From Alitta virens (taxonomy: Eukaryota > Annelida > Polychaeta > Phyllodocida > Nereididae): DNA of 64,000 bases. The stretch is taken from assembly GCA_932294295.1 (NCBI GenBank), contig OW028575.1, positions 18,852,058 through 18,916,057 of the forward strand. The letters run 5' to 3'. Under the pieces are notes generated by a model. That model made no database searches. It saw only the letters and a list, made by a program, of their open reading frames with translations, and was not told where the DNA came from. The position numbers and the translations under genes are program-made. Of this stretch, positions 36,101 to 46,400 are shown piece by piece (positions within the stretch are counted from its first letter, which is position 1; each line of letters starts with the position of its first letter).

Positions 36101-36479
36101 AACCCATCATCAATCACCTCAATAATTCAAAAAGATATGCAGTATCCTAGCAACGCAGTCAGAGGTCATATTCGATTGACCAATGACACGAGAGGTCACA
36201 TGCTCAGTTGACCAATCACACGCGTCGTTAGGTCCATGGCCTCTGTGACACCGTCTTATTTGCTGAGTGGATACTCGGTGACCAAGGTGATCAGCGCTTG
36301 GAGTAATAAAGCCTCTAGCATCCCTTGAGTACTGCTGCTGCTGCAGCAGCAGTTTCTAGGAGTCCATCCCCCAGATGCTGAGGCAGGACACGCGATCCTC
36401 CCACTAGGACCCTAGCCATGGAGCCCCATCCAAGAGTTGATATGCAGAGAGCAAAACATTGCAAGTTTGATGACCTCAC
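33134..36479. other. Non-coding stretch
   Basis: Simple tracts include (CAG)5 at 35344-35358 and the CTG/CAG palindrome listed separately. Frames up to 122 residues have no domain. No gene is recognised. Confidence 0.45.
36331..36353. repeat. (CTG)4(CAG)3 near-perfect palindrome
   Basis: Four CTG units run directly into three CAG units centred on CTGCAG, giving an 18-bp perfect palindrome that can extrude as a hairpin. It lies about 130 bp on the exon-downstream side of the candidate recursive splice exon at 36480-36535. Confidence 0.9.
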
Positions 36480-36535
36480 CTGATCAAGAGAGTAACAGAT
36501 GCAGAAAAACCATCAGTTGGCTCAGGAGCACTCAC
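36480..36535 (-). other. Candidate recursive-splice exon A (56 nt)
   Basis: On the minus strand a roughly 30-nt nearly pure pyrimidine tract ends CTCTTTGCAG at 36536. It is followed at once by GTGAGTGC, so a 3' splice site abuts a 5' splice site. After 56 nt comes a second 5' splice site, CAG|GTGAGG, at 36479. Recursive splice sites with RS-exons have exactly this order. As an ordinary exon only one frame stays open (VSAPEPTDGFSASVTLLI). The 23 bases at 36527-36549 recur exactly at 61897-61919. RNA evidence is absent, so it may instead be a normal small exon. Confidence 0.4.
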
Positions 36536-36549
36536 CTGCAAAGAGAAAA

Positions 36550-39500
36550 CAAAAGAGAGTGAGAACATCATCAAAACATCCCAATATCACGTATAATTAA
36601 GGCCCATCACTCAACAGTCATGGCATCCATCAAAGAGCCATCAATATTTCAAAGTACAGCAGCGCATCACTCCAGCCTGGGGAAGCACAACAAAGCTAGT
36701 TGTATTTTTCTTCTTCACTTTGGCCCCAACTGCAACAAATTCAAATTTCATGAAATATTCAGCGGTCCGGCCATTTACTGCTTACACAACTCTCTGCTGC
36801 AGTAATGAACTCTGTGATGGATGAAACAAATATGCATCCCTGCGACCTGCGCTTAATCTCCGCCACAGAACAAATACAAATGAAACCGCGTAAAAGGTTG
36901 ACATTAGTAGATTTTGTTCATAAAGAGAATGCAATAATAAAATTGTATTCCAGCACAAAGGCTTGAAAAAGGTAAATACGTACTTATACACCATAATAGC
37001 ACAAAACATGCAAAGCATTCTTGTATTTTATAAGAAGTAAATTCGGTTAAACTAAAACATAATCCATTTGTTTTGGAAAAGTTCTTCCATATGTTTCTCT
37101 CAATTGAGTAATTGCCAGAACATTTTGGGATCATACCAATGATCGAGCGCATATGTGTACACATACCAAAATACCCGAACCCAGTTTTTTTTTTTTTTTT
37201 TTAGTGTTGTCACTATTGTGTCATCATATTGTTATCAATATAGGCTATATTCATTTGTAATGCCACTTAACTGTCAGTTTGGTTTTAGCCACAGTCACTG
37301 ATGTAGCAACTTTCTCGCGTCTCACCTAATTTGTTTTATATGTACAGTGTTCCATTCATATGCAAAGTGGTATTTCCTTTCACAATGAAAAAACCACTAT
37401 GGATAATGGAGACACCCTCTGAAAATATACTCAATGAATAAATAGATATAATTCTATGGGAAGCTTAATTAGCAACTGACAACACAAGAGAAGTAAACAG
37501 TGCTATTCTTGGTAGACTCTTTCATCACATGCAGGCTAAACACTATAAAGAAAGATGGAGAATAATCTTAGAGCTACAAAAAGGAACCAATGCTATCAAG
37601 GGTAACTGGTTTGTGTTTGTAAACATGATTACTGCAGTGGAAATGAAAGACGGCGTACCACCAGTCAAATTACGGCCGACATTTCGTGGAATCAAACAAC
37701 TTTATCTGTAGTGGTCAGTTTGTGGACTCTCTTTTCAGGAAATCAGCCAAAATTGCAGCAATCGCAACTGCTTTGATCAGATGTAGTCCAATTTGTCACA
37801 AACAACAGGATACCAGCAAGACACACTGATAGAGCATAGCAAGCTGCAGCACCCAAAGGTTGCGTAAGGGAAACTGCAACAATGTTAAAGCCCCTAATAA
37901 GTATGGATACATTGACCCACCTTGTTTGATGCACTGCTGGGAGTGAGGATTAAGTCCACTGCTTGTGACATGTAATGTAGGGTTACAGATGAAGATATAA
38001 GAAAGCAGCTTCACAGCATCATTGTCTTCTGGCACATCACACTGCTGAAGGCTGCAGTAACCGCATCCCAGTGATGTGAGATGTGAGAGAGGGAGGCGAT
38101 GGCTGGACTTGTTATGGCAGCCGATGAGACTAGTGCGAGCCAGCAAAGGACAGCCCGCTGCTGATGCTGTTGCTGCTGCTGATGCCACTGCTACTAAGCA
38201 ACCATCCCATTCAGGGTACCAGCATCACCACAACCCTAGCTCAATGATTCCACTAAACTAGCGCGAATTAACTTCAGAGGAGAGCAAGGTTAAAAAGAGA
38301 TATTGATCACTTTACAGTGATCAATTTATTCACTTTTGTAAGAACTTCTCAAAGAGAATGAGCATTTTCAAAGAAAAACGTTTCTTTCCTTTTAAAAACT
38401 GACATCAATTTAGAGAAGAGAAAACCATCAGACCCACACTGTCTAACAATCAATACGCTGACAAATTATCAGACACACTTCAAACACAATTTAATCTACG
38501 ATTTGATTACTGCAACAACAAAATACTCTGGAGTCTTTGATTACATTATCAAATGTCGTTCCAACTGCAAGAAAATAGAACTAATTGAATTCGAGCCCTT
38601 TTTTTTCATTGGTGGAGATTCGGTTCAGTGTATCATTCAATCAAAGCCATCTTAGTTCTAAGGCAAACTGACCTTAAGAGTGTTGGCGTTCCTTTCAGGT
38701 TCTGCCTTATCATGTAGGTGGCAAAAATATACGATACTCGAATTGCAAAATAGAATTAAACTAATCCTAAAATAGGCTGCTCAACTGGCCCACAAAATTT
38801 CTTGGCTCCTTCTTTAGCCTTATCAATAAAGAAAAACACAAAAATGGTCTCCGAGGATGAATGAAAATACCAAATGCCAGATGGCGCCATAAATGTCAAA
38901 AGACTTGTGCTTTTTATCGCATCTGTTGCATGCGGAGTCAGACACAACGTCTGCCTCATCCCAATAATTGATGATCTATACACTGACTCCGCTGAGGAAA
39001 ATAGAAAACGCAATAAAAACCAATTCTCACGCCACTAACAGACCGCAGTGCAAACACGCTCCACAAAGTCATCCTAAAGTTTCATTACATTACCGATGTA
39101 TTCGGATACATTGGAAGGCCGTTTTTGGCCACATAAACTAATTTCCTTGCACGGTATTCAGTTTGCCAAAAAGGGGAAATCATACGAAATTGAACAATAT
39201 GAGCTTGCATTGCACTTATCATTCAGAGAGGAACCAGGCAGAGCACTCAGTGAAGCACCTCAGCGATACAGGAACTTGATATTTCACAGAAATGGAAAAT
39301 CCGGTGCACGGGTTAAGCTCAGTCTACAGATAGAATATAGTCTTGGAGCAGAAATCAAATTTCCTGCTTATGAGCACTAGTTTGAATGACAAGTAGGGCT
39401 AGTGTATTACAATGGAACAAATGAAATATGGATACAAAATATATATCACAACTGCCTCAACCTCATTTGGGACACCTACATACTACAGCCAGAAATGTAA

Positions 39501-40147
39501 TTGGACGCAGCATCAACAAGGCTTTGTCACATGCCAATTGCCAAAGAATTTTATAGATATTTCATTAACGGAAATTAATCATGATCATTAATCTAATTCA
39601 CCTAAATGTACTAAAGTCTCGTGATGTCAATTAATACAGACCACTCTTGATTGCCACAAGCACAGTCTATCCGTCAGTCTAATAACACAACTCACCCCTT
39701 CTGCTGTCAATTTGTCCTCAATGAATGGAGTAAATTAATGGAGACTCTTAAGTCATCCTCTGCTCTTCTTCATCTTCTCCCACCCTCTTCACGATCACAT
39801 CTTCATGAGGGTGACAATATCAGAAGTATGAAGAACCCTTGCACACAGTTCGTCTAGATTGCCGAAACAATTTAACTCAATTTTAGGAGCACATAAATAA
39901 GGCAACCACTCCCATAGACCCCTACACTTTGGCTAATCCCATTTTTGACAATAAACAAATTCATCATTTATTCATCAACTATTCACCTCAATGTTCATAT
40001 TCACGTCTCTCTGGCAGAGGGAGGTCCATTCATTCTAAAGTGCAGACAGTGTTGGGTACACCAATTACTCAGATTAGATCAGTCATAACAACATTATTGT
40101 ATCATTGCAATGCTACTGCTCTGAAGATTAGTCAGTTTATATGACTC
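36550..40147. other. Non-coding stretch
   Basis: Includes an 18-T run at 37185-37202, an interrupted CTG tract at about 38158-38196, and a 9-bp-stem hairpin TTGATCACT/AGTGATCAA at 38303-38324. No gene is recognised. Confidence 0.45.
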
Positions 40148-40337
40148 CCTGCCAGAGCTAGGTTGATGTAACGATGAGGTGATATAGCTTGTCAACAAAA
40201 TGCTACTCATTCACCCAATCATGGGTGGGATCTTCTACTGCCCCATCGTGGACACTCAGTGCCAGGCACTAACTACCAAGTTAACGTAAGAAGCCGAGAT
40301 CCAACCCGGACACCTTGACCAATAGACCACTCAGTGT
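40148..40337 (-). mobile_element. tRNA-like SINE relic, copy 1
   Basis: Read on the minus strand it begins with GAGTGGTCTATTGGTCAAGG (A-box-like), then CCGGGTTGGATCTCGG (B-box-like, compare GGTTCGANTCC), with a shortened spacing. The body carries CACTGAGTGTCC and AGATCCCACCCATG, and the tail ATATCACCTCATCGTTACAT. Body and tail recur separately at 55312-55480 and 51292-51335. RNA polymerase III SINEs derive from tRNAs in this way. No target-site duplication was found. Confidence 0.6.
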
Positions 40338-41281
40338 TATGATGTAAAGACTGCACTATATACATTGCAAACTGTTCTTGCCTCTAAAACTGTATATATC
40401 AGCAAATATTGTTTCTCAACTGCAACATTATAAAACAATGAATAACAAGTCTAGCAAGAGTAATTTCCTAGGTATTTCTCACACAGACATACATCGCTGA
40501 GGGGCAAAATGCAAATTAACAAACGGTTGTCATACACTGCAGTGCATCCGCCCCTTTGAAGTCCTTTGTCTTAAAAAGGACGATTCGTCGGGTAATGTAA
40601 CGGCTAACAAAGTTGACGGGTCTCTTGACATGTGACGTAGGACTGGTATTGCGTGAACGAAATGAGAAGAGGAAAAAAAAAATATGAAAGAGGTGAAAGA
40701 GAGGAAAAATGAAGGAAATATAAGGCAAGGGATTGGAGCCGTGGGAAGGGGTAGATATTGACACAAAGGAAAGGGCTTTCTCTAGACAGGCGATAATTTC
40801 TTGCTAGGCTGCCTCTTTCAGGACAATTGGCTCACATGAAGCCAGCCCTTCATCTTTCACATTCCATCCATCACCCAAGCAGCAGCAGCAGTAAAAGAAG
40901 ATGCCACAGAGGCAGACCAACAGCCCCCACCCCCTCCCACCCCCAGGCTTCATTGGTCATCCTTGGCATCTTCTCAGGTGTTCCTGACACTTTCTTAATT
41001 CTCTCTTTCACATTTTTTGTCTTCATCTTGTTCCCTGTATCTGTCTCATCCAGATAGAACATAACATAAATGCACTATCACCAATGATGTCACCATAAGT
41101 TCCAGGCTAGTAATATTCTCTTTAGTGAGGTCATCAAAAACGCCATGCGGGTCAATAAACAAATGATATATTGGACACAATATTGTGGCGGCTATCAGCC
41201 CACGTTGAGATATCTTCTTCGGAATTGTTTTGAGAATTGACCAGATTTTATTGCAAAACAGTTATATTAACTCTCCTTATA
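40338..41281. other. Non-coding stretch with a purine-rich tract and CAG repeat
   Basis: About 40655-40755 is almost pure purine on the plus strand, with an A10 run. (CAG)4 lies at 40879-40892. No gene is recognised. Confidence 0.5.
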
Positions 41282-41576
41282 CAGTGTAACCTCACTATAG
41301 GGACCACCTCATCATTTTGACAGCCAATCTTTATCCCTTCATAATGTCAACTCTCCATTAAGACAACCCTTGGGTGCAAATGCTAATGGTCACAATGGCA
41401 AAGTTGTGTTAATAGGTACAACGCAATGGAAAGAATACACTAGAAATTGTGGTCTCCATTTTGATCTTAATAGTGAAGTGATCTTGAATCCCAGTTCCAC
41501 ATTATTGTAAAAAAACTTTTGTCTCTTCATCCAAATATCCAGTTTTTTTAGTGTACTAAATGGTGAGGTTGAACTG
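41282..41576. mobile_element. Decayed pogo/mariner-like inverted-repeat element
   Basis: The left end CAGTGTAACCTCACTATAGG, preceded by TA, pairs with the right end read on the minus strand, CAGTTCAACCTCACCATTTA. CAGT plus AACCTCAC and the following AT are shared. CAGT-xx-AACCTC termini and TA targets are typical of pogo/Tigger-like transposons. The interior of about 250 bp has no transposase. The right-hand TA is not directly adjacent, so either the boundary or the element has decayed. Confidence 0.35.
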
Positions 41577-42465
41577 CAATACAATGTCTATCATTGAAAA
41601 ACCCTGGCATCTGATTTTAAACAAAGAACACTGGGTTGCAGTGTGCCCTGAATATCTCATTACTCTCTGGGCACAGGAGTTCCATGGGAGTTCCTTTTAT
41701 ATTGCTTTTAATGTTTCAGATTTCACTTCGTGCACTGCAAAGTGAATTCCCAAAATGTTCACTACTTCAGTTTCCATATTTTAAGAACAAACGAATACCA
41801 TCAGGGGATATTTTAGATGAAAAACAAATTCAATCCGAGCATATCTTTTAAAGGCCTTTTAATAATGAATGGAAATCTATAAAAAATTCATTTAGTGTGG
41901 CAGAATAACACACATCATTCTTACAAATTAGGTTATTGAATCTATATACATCACATATTACAGCAACAGAAACATTGTAGACAACAACAAAACAATAAAA
42001 CAATATGCAGTTAAAAAGCTTCTTTAGTATAGTAACATAGAAACGACCACAAAAAGTAGTGGACACTGAAAGTGGATTTTGAGATGTTTTAACTTTCTGG
42101 TCACAATGTCAGCAGCTGGCAGTCAGCTCTCACAGATGAGGATGAATATGCGCTGGGTGCTCTAACAAGGTGTACTAGACAAGAATATTCTTTTTCAAAA
42201 AAAGAATAGATACCTGGTGTTGTGCGTAGCATACCAGCAGCACTAGGCCTACAATGTAAACACATTAATACAGTATGATGGCTACTGCCTCATTGAGACC
42301 AGTATTTGTGCCTTGTATACTCCATTTTTTACTCAGAGATTTATTAATCTATTGTATAAATATAAATTCTACACATTATCTTGAACAATTCAGTCTTTGT
42401 TTGATGAAAATCGGACCAATATTAGAAGAGCAGCAGCCTTTTAAAGTAATGAATACCTATGCCAT
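41577..42465. other. AT-rich non-coding stretch
   Basis: No gene or clear element was recognised. Confidence 0.5.
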
Positions 42466-42495
42466 AGCGTAGGCATCCCCCTCCCTGCCTACGCT
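42466..42495. repeat. Perfect 10-bp hairpin with a pyrimidine loop
   Basis: AGCGTAGGCA (42466-42475), a 10-nt loop TCCCCCTCCC, then TGCCTACGCT (42486-42495), an exact reverse complement. A further TGCCTACGCTGCTGCTGC follows, so the right arm is duplicated. Confidence 0.9.
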
Positions 42496-42964
42496 GCCTA
42501 CGCTGCTGCTGCGTTGACCCTTAGCTTAAATATACCTGGTCTGTCATAGAACATAGTATGATTCTATACTGGATAAAGGCCTAGGCCCAGGTATAAAAAT
42601 AAATACATCGCTGTTAGAGACAACTTCAACAGTCAGATCATCTGGAACTGTTTACCTTACGAATTATCCACGTCGCCATTACTATTACTATTATTATTAT
42701 GATTGCCTACTTTTGATGTCTTCCGCTATAGTCTGTAATTGGCTCACACCCCCATTCCTCAACTCGACTGATATCTAGAGTATCATCGTGAAGCTGAAAA
42801 AGCTCTCTTCGCCATTTCACGAATTGGGAACAATGGGAAAATGGGGTAATGCAAGAAGGCATTTCGAAATGACAAAAATTTAAGAGCACAATCTGCTAAA
42901 GACAAGTTACTTCTCTCGGTCTCTTAATGTTCCATCCATGAAACAGTCTCACATGACGAGGCAA
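42496..42964. other. Non-coding stretch
   Basis: A (CTG)3 tract lies at 42501-42512 and a (TTA)n-like run at 42676-42701. No gene is recognised. Confidence 0.5.
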
Positions 42965-43010
42965 TTGTGTGGAGGTGTTAAGCTCTTGCATTGGCCCTAG
43001 GTTTGATTTC
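42965..43010 (+). mobile_element. tRNA-like SINE head
   Basis: GTGTGGAGGTGTTAAGCTC resembles an A-box region (compare GTGGTTAAGC of SINE heads), and CCCTAGGTTTGATTTC resembles the B-box (GGTTCGATTCC) with the anticodon-arm interval shortened. It directly precedes the duplicated 197-bp block, which I take to be its body. Confidence 0.45.
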
Positions 43011-43012
43011 TG

Positions 43013-43406
43013 TTTTGTAGTTCTATGAACCAATGATCTTCTTAATTAGCAGAACCCCAGCTACAGTACATGCCAAAGAAATGACCAATTGGCAGCGTCG
43101 TGTCCTATACTAGTGTGACCTGGGGAAACTCGGTTTTTCCAAAATAAGCCTTGGTTGCAAAAGGGGGAAAAAAATACAGCTTGTCATTTGGCGCTCACCT
43201 CATAGCATGTTTTGTAGTTCTATGAACCAATGATCTTCTTAATTAGCAGAACCCCAGCTACAGTACATGCCAAAGAAATGACCAATTGGCAGCGTCGTGT
43301 CCTATACTAGTGTGACCTGGGGAAACTCGGTTTTTCCAAAATAAGCCTTGGTTGCAAAAGGGGGAAAAAAATACAGCTTGTCATTTGGCGCTCACCTCAT
43401 AGCATG
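43013..43406. repeat. Perfect tandem duplication, 2 x 197 bp
   Basis: 43013-43209 and 43210-43406 are identical at every base that I compared, with TG microhomology at the junction. Each unit contains CTGGGGAAACTCGG, a G5A7 run and GCGCTCACCTCATAGC. The units lie immediately behind a tRNA-like SINE head, so they may be a duplicated SINE body. Zero divergence means a very recent event, a polymorphism or an assembly artefact. Confidence 0.97.
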
Positions 43407-43413
43407 ATCGCCT

Positions 43414-43493
43414 GACTTATGAATAGTCCATACGACTTATGATCAGTCCATACGACTTATGAACGATCCAAACGACTTATGGATGGTCCATAT
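43414..43493. repeat. 20-bp tandem repeat, four copies
   Basis: Units start at 43414, 43434, 43454 and 43474, with the pattern GACTTATGAATAGTCCATAC. Divergence sits mainly in the central AATAG/ATCAG/AACGA/GATGG segment. It begins 8 bp after the 197-bp duplication and may be the tail repeat of the same element. Confidence 0.95.
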
Positions 43494-46400
43494 AAATGTA
43501 TCTGGTTGACAAGACATCAATTCGCGTGTCCCCAGGGACACATCACAATCCCCACTGACATATCAAACCCTGTTGCTATGCAGCCATCTTGTCTGTTGCT
43601 ATCACGTGACTTGTCCCCCGTGGATCAACTGTCTTCGCCTACAGAGGGCGCCGTCAGTCTTCCTGCATCATAGAATTGCATAAGATAGGTGGGTCAGGTT
43701 TAACTACTGTTTGACTAGATCATTGACCCGTTTCCAGAACAAAGCAAGTAGAGTTATCAATACCCCTAATTTTGGGGTAAAAATATTACTAAAAAACAGC
43801 TAGACACGAATGCATGGCTATCTTAAGTAAGATACATGGAAGTCTTAACAGCAAGTTTTTCTGACTATTAAGGTAGTGTTCTACCAGAGAAGCTAGAGCA
43901 AAAGACCAAAGCCAGCCAAGTTCAGTAAATTTTAAAGAGAAACAAAATTACGTCTAACGTACATGTATTAATATAGATCGTGTACTAAGCTATTCCGATT
44001 GTAGATACAAACAACTGCAGTCTCTTCAAAGGATCTCATACTGATATTCTTCCCCTATTACAAAGCAAGACAGTCGGCCAGATTGCAGGATCATAAGTCA
44101 AAGCAGACTCAAAGTTTTTTCCATAAATAAACCATCACCGTTATCCGATAGGTGGCCTCATTCAAGTTTTTTTGGCCAAAATGACAAATATGTTGAAGGC
44201 ATCAATGACGTTCTCTTCACATCTAATGGAAAATTCAAAAACTACATTTTATATTAGTCACGTTTGTAGGGAAAAATATCCAAACACTAGCAAGAGTAAG
44301 TTTGGCAGAGCAGAGGATTCTCGCCTATCCTGTCTCCCAGTTGCATAATAGGGCGATTTTATCTCAATTTCACTTCTTTTCATTTCAGTGATAACAGGAA
44401 TTCACGTATTCAATGGAAGCTGCTAAATACAAGCACAAGCAGCTTCTCAGTTCCAAGTCTTAATCTAATGTTGCAAGACAGATGGAATAAATGGGATATT
44501 TCCTGTTAATAGGTTTCCTTTCACTAAACTCTCGGGCTTAATATAAACGAATTACAAATCAGAGAAAGGCTGAACAAAAAAAAACAGGCTGTTACACCAA
44601 GCTGAGAAAAGAAAACGAGTTTACCACATAAGTTGCTCTTTCAAGCACAAACCTGCCACAGAATTGAACACGTTTTGTAGCACGACGTTAATTAAGCTAA
44701 GGTTGAAGACAGCAGGAGTTGCACAAGGCGGTGCTGTCTCCCTTATTAAAGCTTTGTCAGGCCTCTTCTTTCTTAAAATGCCTAAAACTCAAGTTTCAAA
44801 GCCCTTCAGGAGCATGTATTTGGAGTTTGTAATGGCGTTTATTCCTTGAACCCTTCGGGTGAATCAAAATCAAGACATGTCAAAACATGCCCTTCAACTT
44901 TTTCAAATTATTGCTTTTAATGTTTAACAGAAGCAGCATACAGTTTCTATTCCAGTGGGGCCCACAATAACCACGCTACATATCAGGAAAGGAGAGCCAG
45001 ATATAACATACCCCACTGACTACAAACTTCAACATAATGACATACAACTCCACAACTTCGACAAACATTTAGCCCTAACTAGATTGGCGCAATCAATTAG
45101 AGAGGCCGCAGGGAGTACACACTGTTACGCAACCAATGTCCTCTGTCACGGCAATGGGAAGTAAAGGTATCACCAGAAGTTACTGGTAAGCATTGTTTAA
45201 TGATATATAAATGCACCTCTAACTGTGCTTTATCCGCTTCGGTGACAGTGCCCTCTGGCAGATCCTCTCCCCATTCTGTATCCTCATTGAATGTATGGAA
45301 GCTTTTTTTGGTAACATGATGATGACAAATGATTGGATAAGATTTAAACCACCAGTCCAAATGATAGCTAGCTAGCTCCCTGAAATGCTTTGACATATTA
45401 GCCCGGTCAATCTCCATTGTCAAGATAAGGTCAGAGTGATTTTGGACATGAGAATATCTGGACATACAGTCCCCTGCATCAGTTAATGCAATCAGCCAGG
45501 GAGACAGGAGATCACTCACACAGATCAGATAAAGAAACCCTGCATCTTCACTAGTAATGGTCCTTTCGATTTAGATAATACTTTGAAGAATTGTGTTTAT
45601 AATAACTAAACAATTTCATTTTTGAACTTGTTTACTGCACGAAGGCAAGCCCGAAAAATATAGTCTCATACTATAAACCATTTTGGTAAATTAAATAATA
45701 TTTTTTTTTTTTGCAAAACCGGTTTACTATGAATACAATAACAAGTATCTTTAAAGCGAATGAATTGAGAAACAATGACTGTTGGTATTTTATCATACAT
45801 CTATTATGTGTCAAGTTCTGCTGGGTCACACTCTTCATTTCCCTGCATTGGTTCAGTTGAACTCAGCAGGGATGTAATCACTCCGAGCTGGTGTGTAAGT
45901 AAGCTCAACAAAAATCTTCTTTGGCCAATCAGCACAATGGTGGGAAGAGTGACCAGTGGTCAGCACACAACCTGGTTAAGCCAAGTCTGAGTCAGAGGCT
46001 GAACCCAAAAGCAGCATATACGGAATTACACGCACAGCAGACAGCTTTTAAAGAAATGAGAGCAAGTCAGGCTGGCTTGGCAGCTCCTGGCCAATTTGTC
46101 TCCAGTTTCCAGAAGCCATAACGTGGCTAGTGTATGTGATATGCAATATTCCTGCATCAGCCAGAGAGGCCTGAGAGTATGGCTTGGCAATGCTCTGTTT
46201 CCGGTGAACAAGCACACACTGCAATATTCCGAGGATGTACAGTCACTCCTCTCTGACCCTTCTAGGCTGTCTCTAATACTTTGTAATGTGCTCACTGTGC
46301 CATTTGACAATTGCCTTTAAGCTTCTGCTTCCAGGTGTCCGCCACTCACTGATCTGCCAAATAACTATGACTCACAGGTCGTGACCGATTTGAGATGTCC

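Noticed and set aside
45097..45519. 140-residue minus-strand frame
   Set aside because: The composition is fairly protein-like (for example TFNEDTEWGEDLPEGTVTEAD), but no family is recognised and no flanking splice sites were established. It is worth a database search but not an annotation.
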